DNA of 64,000 nt from Tenacibaculum sp. (GCA_022448525.1 JAKVCX010000009.1:93198-157197); one strand, 5' to 3'. Shown: positions 9,544 through 18,264, counted from the stretch's first letter. Program-made: numbers and translations. The notes: a model not told the origin generated them from the sequence alone.

Positions 9544-11271
9544 GTGAGTTTTCAAAAGTACATACCTATTTTAAATTGGTTGCCTAAGTATCGGAAAGAT
9601 CAGTTTGAAGGCGATTTAATTGCAGGGATAACTGTTGCAACAGTTTTAATTCCTCAAGGAATTGCGTATGCTTTAATTGCAGGTTTACCTCCAATTTATG
9701 GTTTATATTCAGCGTTAATTCCTCAGGTAGTTTATGCAATTTTTGGATCTTCAAGACATGTAGCCATTGGTCCAGTTGCAACCGATTCTTTAATTGTAGC
9801 AGCGAGTATTTCAACCATTGCTTTAATGGGATCAGAAAGTTACATCGCAATTGCAATATTTTTGGCGTTTCTTGTTGGTTGTATCCAGTTTTTAATGGGA
9901 GTTTTCCGATTAGGGTTTATTGTAAATTTTTTATCAAAGCCCGTAATTACTGGGTTTACGTCAGCTGTTGCAATTACAATTGGTTTAAATCAATTTAGAA
10001 ACTTTTTTGGAGTGGATTTTTTACAGAGTGATCAAATCCATATTTTACTAGATGATATCCTGTCTAGAATTTTTGAATTCGATTTAAAGACTACGATTAT
10101 AGGCTGTATTACAAGTCTTATTATCATTGTTTCTAGACGGATTAACAAGAAAATTCCAAATGCATTAATAGTAGTTGTTCTTGGAATTCTTACCATGTAT
10201 TTTTTTAGAAGCAATTTTTCAGAAGTTGCAATTGTAGAAGGGATTCCTTCTGGATTACCCGGGTTTGAAATACCTGAGTTTAATTTTGGGTTGATAAAAG
10301 AGTTACTTCCAATGGCATTTACTTTGGTAATGGTTGGTTATTTAGAAACAATTTCTATTGGAAAATATATCGAATCTCAGCAAGATGAATATAAAATTGA
10401 TTCCAATCAAGAATTAATAGCATTAGGATTGAGTAATGTTTTTGGTTCATTTTTTAAAGCATATCCATCGACATCAAGTTTTTCTAGATCGGCAATAAAC
10501 TTTGATGCAGGAGCTAGAACCGGAATTGCTGCTTTTATTTCAGCAAGCTTAGTCGTTCTAACGTTATTGTTTTTAACACCAGTATTCTATTTTTTACCAA
10601 AAACAGTTTTATCAGCAATCATTATTGTTGCGGTTTTCAGATTGGTGAATGTAAAAGAAGCTCGCTTTTTATGGAGAGCAAATAATCTGGACTTTTGGTT
10701 ATTACTCGCCACTTTTTGTGCTACTTTATTTTTCGGAATAGAATACGGGATTTTAATTGGAGTTGGATTGTCATTAGTTGTTTTAATTTTTAGAACATCA
10801 AGACCAAATGTAGTAGAGTTAGGTAAAGTTCCTGATTCCGACTTTTACAGAAATAAGAATCGCTTTAAAGAGGTTATTATCGAAGATGATGTGTTAGTTT
10901 TTCGTTTTGATGCACAATTGTTTTATGCGAATGCTAATTACTTTCGAGAGCAACTAGAATTAATGGCAAAAGCTAAAGGAGAGCAATTAAAACTTATCGT
11001 TTTAGACGGAGAAAGTATTAATAGAGTTGATAGTACTGGAATAGAAATGCTAAAGCAACAAATAGTATTTTATAAGAGAAAAGGAATACTTTTTTATTTT
11101 GCAGGAATTAAAGGTCCGGTGAGAGATGCAATTTTTAAAGCAGGGATGTTAGATGTGGTGAGTATAGATCACTTCTTTATGAGAGCAAATTGGGCCGTAC
11201 TATTTTACAAAACAGGAGATAATCAAAATCAAAAAAAATACGCACAGTATATACATCAAGCGTATGAATAA
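9544..11271 (+). CDS. SulP-family anion transporter with STAS domain
   Basis: A 575-aa inner-membrane transporter. The N-terminal two-thirds holds the SulP helices, with the signature-like GITVATVLIPQGIAYALIAG region early on. The C-terminal STAS domain covers about residues 440-555 and contains the IVLDGESINRVDSTGIEML segment. Family members carry sulfate, bicarbonate or other anions by proton or sodium coupling; the substrate cannot be read from sequence. It begins with GTG immediately after the ruvB stop, with no usable ATG nearby. The following genes handle sulfane sulfur, so sulfate or another sulfur oxyanion is a reasonable guess, as is bicarbonate. Confidence 0.88.
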   Translation: MSFQKYIPILNWLPKYRKDQFEGDLIAGITVATVLIPQGIAYALIAGLPPIYGLYSALIPQVVYAIFGSSRHVAIGPVATDSLIVAASISTIALMGSESYIAIAIFLAFLVGCIQFLMGVFRLGFIVNFLSKPVITGFTSAVAITIGLNQFRNFFGVDFLQSDQIHILLDDILSRIFEFDLKTTIIGCITSLIIIVSRRINKKIPNALIVVVLGILTMYFFRSNFSEVAIVEGIPSGLPGFEIPEFNFGLIKELLPMAFTLVMVGYLETISIGKYIESQQDEYKIDSNQELIALGLSNVFGSFFKAYPSTSSFSRSAINFDAGARTGIAAFISASLVVLTLLFLTPVFYFLPKTVLSAIIIVAVFRLVNVKEARFLWRANNLDFWLLLATFCATLFFGIEYGILIGVGLSLVVLIFRTSRPNVVELGKVPDSDFYRNKNRFKEVIIEDDVLVFRFDAQLFYANANYFREQLELMAKAKGEQLKLIVLDGESINRVDSTGIEMLKQQIVFYKRKGILFYFAGIKGPVRDAIFKAGMLDVVSIDHFFMRANWAVLFYKTGDNQNQKKYAQYIHQAYE

Positions 11272-11283
11272 ATAACAAAGAAT

Positions 11284-12687
11284 ATGAAGATAGAGCAAAT
11301 TTATACGAAATGTTTATCGCAAGGAGCTTATTACATTGAAAGTAATGGAGAAGCTGCTATTATTGATCCATTGAGAGAAGTGCAGCCGTATTTGGAGAAG
11401 GCAGAAAAGGACGGTGCGAAGATTAAGTATATTTTCGAAACTCATTTTCACGCTGATTTCGTAAGTGGGCATATCACATTAGCTGAAAAAACTGGTGCAA
11501 AAATTGTTTATGGTCCAACTGCGAAAACAAACTTCGAAGCATATATCGCGAAAGATAATGAATCGTTCTTCGTTGGAAATATAGAAATAGTTGCTATTCA
11601 TACTCCAGGTCATACTATGGAAAGTACGATTTACTTATTAAAGGACGAATCTGGAAAAGATTATGCGATTTTTAGTGGAGATACGTTATTTATTGGAGAT
11701 GTTGGTAGGCCAGATTTAGCACAAAAAGGAGATATTACAAAGGAAGATTTAGCTGGTTATTTGTTCGATAGTCTTAGGAATAAGATTATGGTTTTGAATG
11801 ATTATGTGATTGTGTATCCAGCACATGGAGCAGGTTCTGCATGTGGTAAAAACTTAAGTAAAGAAACTGTAAGTACTATTGGTGACCAAAAGAAAACGAA
11901 TTACGCGTTGAGAGAAAATATGACACGTGAAGAGTTTATTAAAGAAGTAACCGATGGTTTATTACCTCCGCCAGATTATTTTCCTTTGAATGTGAAGTTA
12001 AATAAAGAAGGATATGAATCAATTGATACAATCTTAGAGAAAGGTTCTAAGTCGTTATCTGTCGATCAGTTTATTGAAAAAACTGAAGAATACAATGCTT
12101 TAATTTTAGATGTTCGTCATCAATTCGATTTTATTAAAGGATTTATACCGAAATCAATGTTTATTGGTTTAAACGGAACATTTGCGCCTTGGGTTGGAGC
12201 TTTAATAAAAGATATCAATCAACCAATTGTTTTGGTTACACCAGAAGGTAAAGAAGAAGAAACAATTACTCGTTTAGCAAGAGTTGGATTTGATAATGTA
12301 ATCGGTTATTTAGATGGTGGATTTGAATCTTGGAAAGAAGCAGGTAAAACTATCGATACGCTGAAATCTATTTCCGCTGAAGAATTAGAAAAGAATATTG
12401 AGAATAATGTTATTGTTTTTGATGTAAGAAAGCCGGGAGAGTTTGATAATGAGCATATAAAAGATGTGAAAAACACCCCATTAGATTATTTAAATGATTA
12501 TATTAGTGTATTCCCTCAAGGCAAAGACTTCTTTATTCACTGTGCTGGAGGATACAGATCTGTAATCGCAGCATCTATTCTAAAAGCAAAAGGTTTTAAT
12601 AATGTAATTGATGTTGCCGGTGGGTTTGCAGCAATACGTAAAACAAATATTCAAACAACAACACCTGTTTGCAGTATGTCTTCTTAA
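11284..12687 (+). CDS. MBL-fold persulfide dioxygenase-like protein with two rhodanese domains
   Basis: A 467-aa protein. Residues 1-about 245 are a metallo-beta-lactamase fold of the ETHE1/persulfide dioxygenase type: THFHADF with His54, His56 and Asp58, HTPGH with His110, and SGDTLF with Asp133. Two rhodanese domains follow. The first (about 262-360) has no catalytic Cys: its active loop reads VTPEGKEEE. The second (about 370-460) has an intact CAGGYRS loop with Cys420. The likely role is oxidation and transfer of persulfide sulfur in the cytoplasm. It lies 12 bases after the SulP gene and 13 before a rhodanese lipoprotein, forming a sulfur-handling operon. Confidence 0.9.
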   Translation: MKIEQIYTKCLSQGAYYIESNGEAAIIDPLREVQPYLEKAEKDGAKIKYIFETHFHADFVSGHITLAEKTGAKIVYGPTAKTNFEAYIAKDNESFFVGNIEIVAIHTPGHTMESTIYLLKDESGKDYAIFSGDTLFIGDVGRPDLAQKGDITKEDLAGYLFDSLRNKIMVLNDYVIVYPAHGAGSACGKNLSKETVSTIGDQKKTNYALRENMTREEFIKEVTDGLLPPPDYFPLNVKLNKEGYESIDTILEKGSKSLSVDQFIEKTEEYNALILDVRHQFDFIKGFIPKSMFIGLNGTFAPWVGALIKDINQPIVLVTPEGKEEETITRLARVGFDNVIGYLDGGFESWKEAGKTIDTLKSISAEELEKNIENNVIVFDVRKPGEFDNEHIKDVKNTPLDYLNDYISVFPQGKDFFIHCAGGYRSVIAASILKAKGFNNVIDVAGGFAAIRKTNIQTTTPVCSMSS

Positions 12688-12700
12688 ATTATAAGAAACC

Positions 12701-13081
12701 ATGAGAAAATTATTTTTAGGTTTATTATTCTGTTCGTTTTTAATCTCCTGTGTGAAAACAGATGAGAGGGTAAAACATATTACAGTAGATGATCTGAAAG
12801 TAATTTTAAAAAAGGATAAAAATATTCAATTGTTAGATGTAAGAACATCATCAGAAACCAAAAACGGAATTATATTCGATGCTGTACAAGTTAATATGAT
12901 TTCCAGTGATTTTGAATCTAGAGCAATTGAAGTTTTAGATAAAAAGAAACCTGTATATGTATATTGTCGTTCTGGAGGAAGAAGCAAAATAGCTGCTTCA
13001 GTTTTAGTCGATAATGGTTTTAACGTTTATAATGTTAAAGGAGGATATAAAGCATGGGTGAAACAAAGTAAAGTAAAATGA
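12701..13081 (+). CDS. Rhodanese-domain lipoprotein
   Basis: A 126-aa single-domain rhodanese with a lipoprotein signal (lipobox FLISC). The fold shows LLDVRTSSE early and the catalytic loop CRSGGRS, so it should transfer sulfur through a cysteine persulfide, in this case outside the cytoplasm. The ATG of the next gene overlaps its stop region by four bases (translational coupling). It sits in the SulP/persulfide dioxygenase cluster, suggesting periplasmic sulfane-sulfur handling. Confidence 0.87.
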   Translation: MRKLFLGLLFCSFLISCVKTDERVKHITVDDLKVILKKDKNIQLLDVRTSSETKNGIIFDAVQVNMISSDFESRAIEVLDKKKPVYVYCRSGGRSKIAASVLVDNGFNVYNVKGGYKAWVKQSKVK

Positions 13082-13341
13082 CAAGAGAAATTTATATAGA
13101 AAATTTAAAATGTGGCGGTTGTGCCAACACTATAAAAAACGGATTGAATGAAATTAAAGGAATTGACAATGTTGAAGTAAATGTTGAAGATTCTAAAGTA
13201 AGTTTTAACGCTCCGGAAAATATTGTTGAAACGATTAAGGCAAAATTATCGAAACTTGGATATCCAGAAGTAGGAGATGAGAACAACTTATTGCACAAGG
13301 CAAAATCATTTGTAAGTTGTGCTGTAGGAAGAATTAAATAA
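13078..13341 (+). CDS. Heavy-metal-associated (HMA) domain protein
   Basis: An 87-aa protein with the ferredoxin-like HMA fold. The metal-binding motif is KCGGCA near residues 11-16, followed by VEVNVEDSKVSF, typical of copper-chaperone or MerP-like domains. There is no signal peptide, so it is cytoplasmic. The C-terminus adds a short tail with one more Cys. It overlaps the rhodanese gene by four bases. The bound metal cannot be told from sequence; Cu(I) is most likely. Its coupling to rhodanese genes suggests protection of a thiol or metal site, which is inference. Confidence 0.82.
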   Translation: MTREIYIENLKCGGCANTIKNGLNEIKGIDNVEVNVEDSKVSFNAPENIVETIKAKLSKLGYPEVGDENNLLHKAKSFVSCAVGRIK

Positions 13342-13349
13342 AACGTTAG

Positions 13350-13649
13350 ATGAAAAAGGAAACAAATTATAGAAGTTGGTCTTTCCGACTTTTAATCTAC
13401 GTTTTATTATTGAATTTATTAGCCATGTATTTAACAATTCAATTCATCCCTTTTATTCATGATGAAGAGAGGTTTTTAACTAGAATGTTAATCTTATCAG
13501 GATTAGCAATGTTATTGTTTATCACAGGAGTAATATTAACTATATTCTCTGTTAGAAATAAAGAAAAAAAAGATTACAAGTATAAAGTATCAGTTTATGG
13601 TTATCCAATATTTTTTCTGATAAGCATAATAGTACCAATTTTATTATAG
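13350..13649 (+). CDS. Small membrane protein of unknown function
   Basis: A 99-aa protein with three predicted membrane segments (about residues 12-33, 45-68 and 80-99) and a short charged loop (RNKEKKDYKYK). No family recognised. It follows the HMA gene by 8 bases and is followed by the cluster terminator, so it is probably the last gene of the sulfur operon. Confidence 0.65.
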   Translation: MKKETNYRSWSFRLLIYVLLLNLLAMYLTIQFIPFIHDEERFLTRMLILSGLAMLLFITGVILTIFSVRNKEKKDYKYKVSVYGYPIFFLISIIVPILL

Positions 13650-13653
13650 GAAA

Positions 13654-13686
13654 TAAAAAAGGCCGAGTAAAAACTCGGCCTTTTTG
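13654..13686. terminator. Bidirectional terminator
   Basis: GGCCGAGT pairs with ACTCGGCC around a short A-rich loop, with A-run before and T-run after. It serves the plus-strand sulfur cluster and the convergent TonB-receptor gene. Confidence 0.85.
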
Positions 13687-13704
13687 GTTAATAATAGTAT
13701 ATAA

Positions 13705-16071
13705 TTAGAACTTGAATGTAACTCCCGCCAAGAAGTTAATAGTTGCTTGTGGGTAGTATCCTGCTCCATCAACCGTAGTTGTTACACCAGGATTAGACCA
13801 CGTATCGTCATAGAAGAAATAATATCCTCTATCTACGTATTCTCTATTAAAAATATTATTTACTAAACCAGTAAATACAATTGAGTCAAATATTTTATTC
13901 GTTTCAAGTTCATAAACAATGTTTAAATCACTTGTAAAATAGCTGTCTAATTTCTCATTGTCAGAAATTCTACCACCTAAATTCCCCATAAATTGTTCCC
14001 CTACAAATTTAGATAAGAAAGCAATTTGTAAATTGTTTGTTGGAGTGATTACTAATGAGTTTCCAACAATTACATTAGGAGAAAAAGAGATATTTGTATT
14101 TCCTAAATTTTCAACTACTCCATCAATTGGAGCATTAAAATCTCTATTCTGATTTGTACTTAACCCTAAGTTAGGTTTTATCGATACGTGTTCAGTTAAA
14201 GTTACGTCAGCATCAATTTCTAAACCAAAACGGAAACTACTTCCACTAGTTTCTCTTAATGGTTCACCAACATTATTAATAGCTCCAGATAAAACTAATT
14301 GATTCGTATAATCCATATAGAATAAATTAGTGTTTACTTTAATTTTATCAGAAGCTAAACGCCATCCTAATTCAAAATCATCTAATGTTTCATGTTGTGT
14401 ATTTCCACCTTCAAAATCGTTTCTGTTAGGTTCTCTATTTGCTCTAGCATACGATAAATAGAAACTATTAGAATCATTTAATTGATATGTTAGCCCTGCT
14501 TTTGGGTTAAAGAAGTTGAAATCTTTATCAATATCTAAAGGAACTCTATCAGAGTTTAATCCACCAGTTCTGTAGCTTACAAATCTTCCTTGTAAATCAA
14601 CATAAGCATTCAACTTATCATTAATTCTAATATTAGTTTTAATAAAAGAACTTAAATCTTGTTTTTTCGCATCACTAAAATAATAACGATCTCTGATATT
14701 TGTATTTGCCGCTAAATCACTTCCCCAAATTACTTCTCCGTAATGATCATTCGTATAATTACTATAAGAACCACCAGCGATTATTTCTAAACCATCTACA
14801 GTATATGTTGCAGCAGCATTAAAAACATAGAAATGATTATCTAACCAACGACGAACAATAACATCACTACCATCAACAATTAAATTATTAAAGTCAGGAG
14901 CAGATTCACCAGGTTTATATTGTTCAAAGTATCCTTTTCCACGTGTATAGTTTAAACCAATGTTTGTAGATAACTTATCGCTGAACTTTTCATTCCAGTG
15001 TAATTGGTAATGATCTTGCCAATAGTTGTCAGTTTCGTTATCATAAGTGTAAGGATTTTGACGACGATTTTCTGCTAACTCTTGAGCTGTTAAACCAAAC
15101 CAAGCTTGGTAAGTTTGCTCTGATCCTCCAAAAACAACTGCTTTAATTAAAGTGTTGTCATCAGAATAACTTCCTTGTAAAAAGTATGATTTTAAATCTG
15201 TAAAAGCACGATCTACATACCCATCAGAGTAAATATTAGATAAACGACCAGAGAATTCAAAATGATCATTGACTCTTCCAGTTGTGAACTTAACTGTGTG
15301 TTTGCGAGTTCCGAAAGATCCAAAAGCGTTTGAAATTTCACCACCGGCTTCTTCAGAAATAGCGTCAGTTAAAATGTTTAAACTAGCACCAAAAGCTCCA
15401 GATCCGTTAGTCGAAGTTCCAACCCCACGTTGTAATTGTAAACTTTGAGTTGAAGAAGCAAAATCTCCTAAATTTACCCAAAATGTTCCTTGACTTTCTG
15501 GATCATTATATGGAATTCCGTTTATAGTAACGTTGATTCTTGTTGCGTCTGAACCACGAACTCTCATATACGTATAACCAATACCAGCTCCTGCATCAGA
15601 AGAAGATATCACAGATGGTAAATAATTTAATAAAACAGGAATATCCTGACCTAAGTTACGCTTGGCAATTTCTTTTTTAGATAAGTTTGAGTGAGTTACC
15701 GGAGCGTCTGCTTTTACTCGAATAGTAGAAACTAAAACTTCATCTAATACTTCATCTTCAGAAATTAATTTGATTAGAATATCTTTCGTTCCTGAAGCAA
15801 TTTCTTTCTTTATTGTTCTAAATCCTACAAAAGATACCTCTACTAAATGATTTCCTTCTGGAACTCTTAAAGTAAAGTTTCCATCGGCATCAGTAATAGA
15901 TCCTTTTTTGATATCGCGAATAATTACGCTTGCACCATTTAATGGATTAGAATTACTGTCAACTACCTTACCAGAAATTGAACCTGATTGAGCTTGGACA
16001 GCTAATGAGATAGTAAATAGTAAAAGAGATACTAACATCTTCACTCTTTTACAAATGTTTAAAAACGTCAT
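13705..16071 (-). CDS. TonB-dependent receptor under TPP riboswitch control, probable thiamine receptor
   Basis: A 788-aa outer-membrane receptor. A signal peptide ends near AVQAQS and a CarboxypepD-regulatory-like beta domain follows (about 30-110, SGKVVDSNSNPLNGASV). Next come the TonB plug (about 125-235, with LPSVISSSDAGAGIGYTYMR) and a 22-strand-type barrel that ends in an aromatic residue (GVTFKF). The TPP riboswitch in its 5' region is strong evidence that it imports thiamine or a thiamine phosphate or precursor, in line with known Bacteroidota systems. The minus-strand genes upstream of the riboswitch (PnuC family, YkoF-like) fit the same pathway. An internal start at 16038 is possible but shortens the signal region. 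Confidence 0.9.
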   Translation of the reverse strand: MTFLNICKRVKMLVSLLLFTISLAVQAQSGSISGKVVDSNSNPLNGASVIIRDIKKGSITDADGNFTLRVPEGNHLVEVSFVGFRTIKKEIASGTKDILIKLISEDEVLDEVLVSTIRVKADAPVTHSNLSKKEIAKRNLGQDIPVLLNYLPSVISSSDAGAGIGYTYMRVRGSDATRINVTINGIPYNDPESQGTFWVNLGDFASSTQSLQLQRGVGTSTNGSGAFGASLNILTDAISEEAGGEISNAFGSFGTRKHTVKFTTGRVNDHFEFSGRLSNIYSDGYVDRAFTDLKSYFLQGSYSDDNTLIKAVVFGGSEQTYQAWFGLTAQELAENRRQNPYTYDNETDNYWQDHYQLHWNEKFSDKLSTNIGLNYTRGKGYFEQYKPGESAPDFNNLIVDGSDVIVRRWLDNHFYVFNAAATYTVDGLEIIAGGSYSNYTNDHYGEVIWGSDLAANTNIRDRYYFSDAKKQDLSSFIKTNIRINDKLNAYVDLQGRFVSYRTGGLNSDRVPLDIDKDFNFFNPKAGLTYQLNDSNSFYLSYARANREPNRNDFEGGNTQHETLDDFELGWRLASDKIKVNTNLFYMDYTNQLVLSGAINNVGEPLRETSGSSFRFGLEIDADVTLTEHVSIKPNLGLSTNQNRDFNAPIDGVVENLGNTNISFSPNVIVGNSLVITPTNNLQIAFLSKFVGEQFMGNLGGRISDNEKLDSYFTSDLNIVYELETNKIFDSIVFTGLVNNIFNREYVDRGYYFFYDDTWSNPGVTTTVDGAGYYPQATINFLAGVTFKF

Positions 16072-16204
16072 TTTAAAATAAGTGAATAAAAAGAGGTAAT
16101 TATTCGTTGTTGTTGTTTGAATAAATTATCGGTGAACTTCGCAAGAGCTAAAAAGATGTAACTTTTTATACTCATTAAAACATTTAAATAAATGCTGCTA
16201 CAAA

Positions 16205-16292
16205 AGTTCCTAATCCCTAAACAGCATTACCTGTTCTAGGTTCGATGGGTATGATCTCAGCCGTTTTATTGGCACCCCTTTTTTGAGAACGG
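16205..16292 (-). promoter_or_regulatory. TPP riboswitch (THI element)
   Basis: On the minus strand the conserved blocks occur in order: GGGGTGCC (16278-16271), CTGAGA (16260-16255), ACCC (16250-16247), GAACCT (16243-16238) and GGTAATGC (16231-16224), followed by TTTAGGGA. This is the standard thiamine pyrophosphate aptamer. It lies about 130 bases ahead of the TonB-receptor gene. The region between contains a small AAAAAG/CTTTTT hairpin, but I cannot decide whether control is transcriptional or translational. Expected effect: expression falls when TPP is plentiful. Confidence 0.95.
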
Positions 16293-16294
16293 TG

Positions 16295-16302
16295 CAAAGG
16301 TA
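16295..16302 (-). promoter_or_regulatory. -7 promoter box for the riboswitch transcript
   Basis: TACCTTTG on the minus strand matches TAnnTTTG and would start RNA at about 16288, exactly at the 5' edge of the TPP aptamer. This gives the TonB-receptor gene its own promoter, separate from the upstream genes. Confidence 0.6.
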
Positions 16303-16337
16303 AGGTGGAAATTTAAAATAACGACTAAGAAATTAAG

Positions 16338-16742
16338 TTAATCTACGTTTGGTTTTCGTCTTAATTGCTTTTTTAGTGAGTGGTTTTGTTTGTTTTTTGC
16401 CTTTTTGAGTAAAGAACTTCTTGTTGGCTTTGTAGCCTTCCTTTGTTTAGGTCTTATTAAACTGTTAGTTAATAGTTTAAAAAATGATTTTATAACAGTT
16501 TCTTTATTCTTATGTTGAGAGCGACTGTCTTGTGAATATAAAATGAGAATTCCTGTTTTGGAAATTTTATTATTCAACTTAATACGTGTCAAGTTTTTTT
16601 CTTCATCTGATAAACCTTCTGAATTATCTAGATCAAAATATAATTCAATTTTAGAAGCAACTTTATTTACATGTTGTCCGCCTGGGCCAGAACTTTTACT
16701 TGCTTTAAATTGTAATTCAGATAAAAGAATTTCTTTGTTCAC
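16338..16742 (-). CDS. arfB: Alternative ribosome-rescue factor ArfB (peptidyl-tRNA hydrolase)
   Basis: A 134-aa codon-independent release factor. The catalytic GGQ sits at residues 21-23 (SSGPGGQHVNKV), and the C-terminal 35 residues are a basic Lys/Arg-rich tail (KKAKNKQNHSLKKQLRRK) that enters the empty mRNA channel of stalled ribosomes. Length is normal for ArfB and far too short for RF1/RF2. It begins 3 bases after the NadR-like gene and ends just before the riboswitch promoter. Its place among vitamin genes seems incidental. Confidence 0.93.
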   Translation of the reverse strand: MNKEILLSELQFKASKSSGPGGQHVNKVASKIELYFDLDNSEGLSDEEKNLTRIKLNNKISKTGILILYSQDSRSQHKNKETVIKSFFKLLTNSLIRPKQRKATKPTRSSLLKKAKNKQNHSLKKQLRRKPNVD

Positions 16743-16745
16743 AGA

Positions 16746-17399
16746 TTAATGCATTAAAGTATTTGGATCTATATTTTGATGTAGGAAATGTAAATCTAAA
16801 TCGATTAATGAATCTGAATAAGAATACAAATTATCTTTTTTAGCAATTAAATCATCAATAATTTGAGTTGCTTTTTTTAATCTGGTTTCTTTATCTCCTT
16901 TTAAAAGAACATAAGGGCGATTGTATTTTTCTAGAGCATTTTTAAACGCGTTAAACATTTCTTCTCGTTGTTCAGGTCGATCGCGTAAATCATCTTCTTC
17001 CCATGGTGTATCTATATAGGTCAGGAAGTAAATGTCGTAGGTGTTTTTAGTAGCAAATTCATTCAATAAAGGATCAACAAATCCGCCATAATATTCTTCT
17101 GAATACACTTTGGTTTCTAGTAAATCTGTATCACAAATTAATAATTTGTCCGCCTTTTTTGCTAGAGAGTTTTCTAAATCCATTTGACCAACAGCTATTG
17201 GAATTAAATCACTTTCTTCACAAGTTTTACGTTCATTATTCCATTTATCTTGTAAATATTCCCTCGCGTATTCTGGCGCCCAAACTGTATTGTAATGCCG
17301 GGCAAGTTGACGAGAAAGTGTTGTTTTACCAGTACTTTCTGGACCAAACAGAACTACTTTAACTAAATTAATTTCGGATTGTCTAAGCTTTTCTTCCAT
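16746..17399 (-). CDS. NadR-like P-loop nucleotide kinase (AAA_28 family), candidate thiamine or nicotinamide riboside kinase
   Basis: A 217-aa cytoplasmic ATPase like the ribosylnicotinamide kinase half of NadR. The P-loop GPESTGKTT lies at residues 19-27, followed by the WAPEYAREYL segment near 42-51 and a FLTYIDTPWEEDDLRDRPEQ segment near 130-150. The nucleotidyltransferase and repressor parts of NadR are absent. Its start lies inside the PnuC-family gene (37-base overlap), so the two are translationally coupled. In that pair the kinase would trap the imported vitamin by phosphorylation. Family homology says nicotinamide riboside; the thiamine context suggests thiamine. Function is unresolved. 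Confidence 0.82.
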   Translation of the reverse strand: MEEKLRQSEINLVKVVLFGPESTGKTTLSRQLARHYNTVWAPEYAREYLQDKWNNERKTCEESDLIPIAVGQMDLENSLAKKADKLLICDTDLLETKVYSEEYYGGFVDPLLNEFATKNTYDIYFLTYIDTPWEEDDLRDRPEQREEMFNAFKNALEKYNRPYVLLKGDKETRLKKATQIIDDLIAKKDNLYSYSDSLIDLDLHFLHQNIDPNTLMH

Positions 17400-17992
17400 G
17401 CTAAATATCCTAGTATTGCTATAAATGTAAATATTAAATATTGAAAACTTGTAAATACAAACCCTTTGTATAAATATAAAGGAACAGAAATAAGATCACC
17501 TATAATCCAGTAAATCCAGTTTTCTATTTTTCTTCGTGCCATTAACCACATTCCAACGAAGAAAACTGCGGTGGTAACTGTATCTACATAAGCTGTCCAA
17601 TTATTCCATTTGTCGAATGTTGCATAAACAACATACACAAAAATCAATGTAGCAAAGAAAATAATAACACTAATTTTCTTTTCTTTTATAGTGGTTCTTG
17701 AAATTGGGTGCGCTACATGTCCATCTTTAGTTTGTGTCCAAATATACCAACCGTATACACTCATGATGAAGTAATAACCATTAATCATCATATCACCAAG
17801 TAATCCCCATTTCAAAAGAAGATAAACGAAAATAGCCGTGCTTATCATTCCAGTGGGGAAAACCCAAATCTTATTTTGTTTAGAATACCAAACTGAAAGA
17901 AAACCAAAAACTACAGCCACGATTTCTAACGTAACATCAAGAGTACTTGATCCTTCGTATTGACTGAATAAAAAATCAAAAATTTGGTTCAT
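17363..17992 (-). CDS. pnuC: PnuC-family vitamin transporter, probably thiamine (PnuT-type)
   Basis: A 209-aa inner-membrane protein with about seven helices. It has the PnuC-family motifs FLSVWYSKQNKIWVFPTG early and NWIYWIIGDLISVPLYLYKG late. PnuC proteins move nicotinamide riboside; relatives PnuT and PnuX move thiamine and riboflavin by facilitated diffusion, driven by phosphorylation. It overlaps the YkoF-like gene by 17 bases and the kinase gene by 37, and a TPP riboswitch-controlled TonB receptor lies downstream, so thiamine is the best guess. Substrate specificity cannot be read with certainty from the sequence. Confidence 0.85.
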   Translation of the reverse strand: MNQIFDFLFSQYEGSSTLDVTLEIVAVVFGFLSVWYSKQNKIWVFPTGMISTAIFVYLLLKWGLLGDMMINGYYFIMSVYGWYIWTQTKDGHVAHPISRTTIKEKKISVIIFFATLIFVYVVYATFDKWNNWTAYVDTVTTAVFFVGMWLMARRKIENWIYWIIGDLISVPLYLYKGFVFTSFQYLIFTFIAILGYLAWKKSLDNPKLI

Positions 17993-18236
17993 AATTGCTT
18001 CTATCAGTTTTTACAATTTTCATTTGAAGTAATCCATTGTCAATTGCTTCAAAAGCTTCTTTAACTTCTGAAGTTAATAATTGCATTACTGTATCGTAAT
18101 CTCCATAAACTTGAGTACTCAAAGGATTCTCAAGAATAGTTAAACCAGAAGCTCTAAGTTTCTTGATGAAATTAATAATAGGTTCTTCAAAATTATCTTG
18201 AAGCGGAGTAAGTGTTAACTCTACTGATATTTTCAT
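17976..18236 (-). CDS. YkoF/MTH1187-like thiamine-binding protein
   Basis: An 86-aa single-domain protein with the MTH1187/YkoF ferredoxin-like pattern: MKISVELTLTPL at the start, a central LSTQVYGDYDTVMQLL segment and a C-terminal amphipathic region. No signal peptide, so cytoplasmic. Family members bind thiamine or hydroxymethylpyrimidine and often sit with thiamine transport genes. It starts the overlapping run YkoF-like, PnuC, kinase, ArfB. Only 28 bases separate it from the upstream membrane-protein gene. Confidence 0.75.
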   Translation of the reverse strand: MKISVELTLTPLQDNFEEPIINFIKKLRASGLTILENPLSTQVYGDYDTVMQLLTSEVKEAFEAIDNGLLQMKIVKTDRSNYEPNF

Positions 18237-18264
18237 TGAATAGTATTTACTGCAAAAATAAGGA

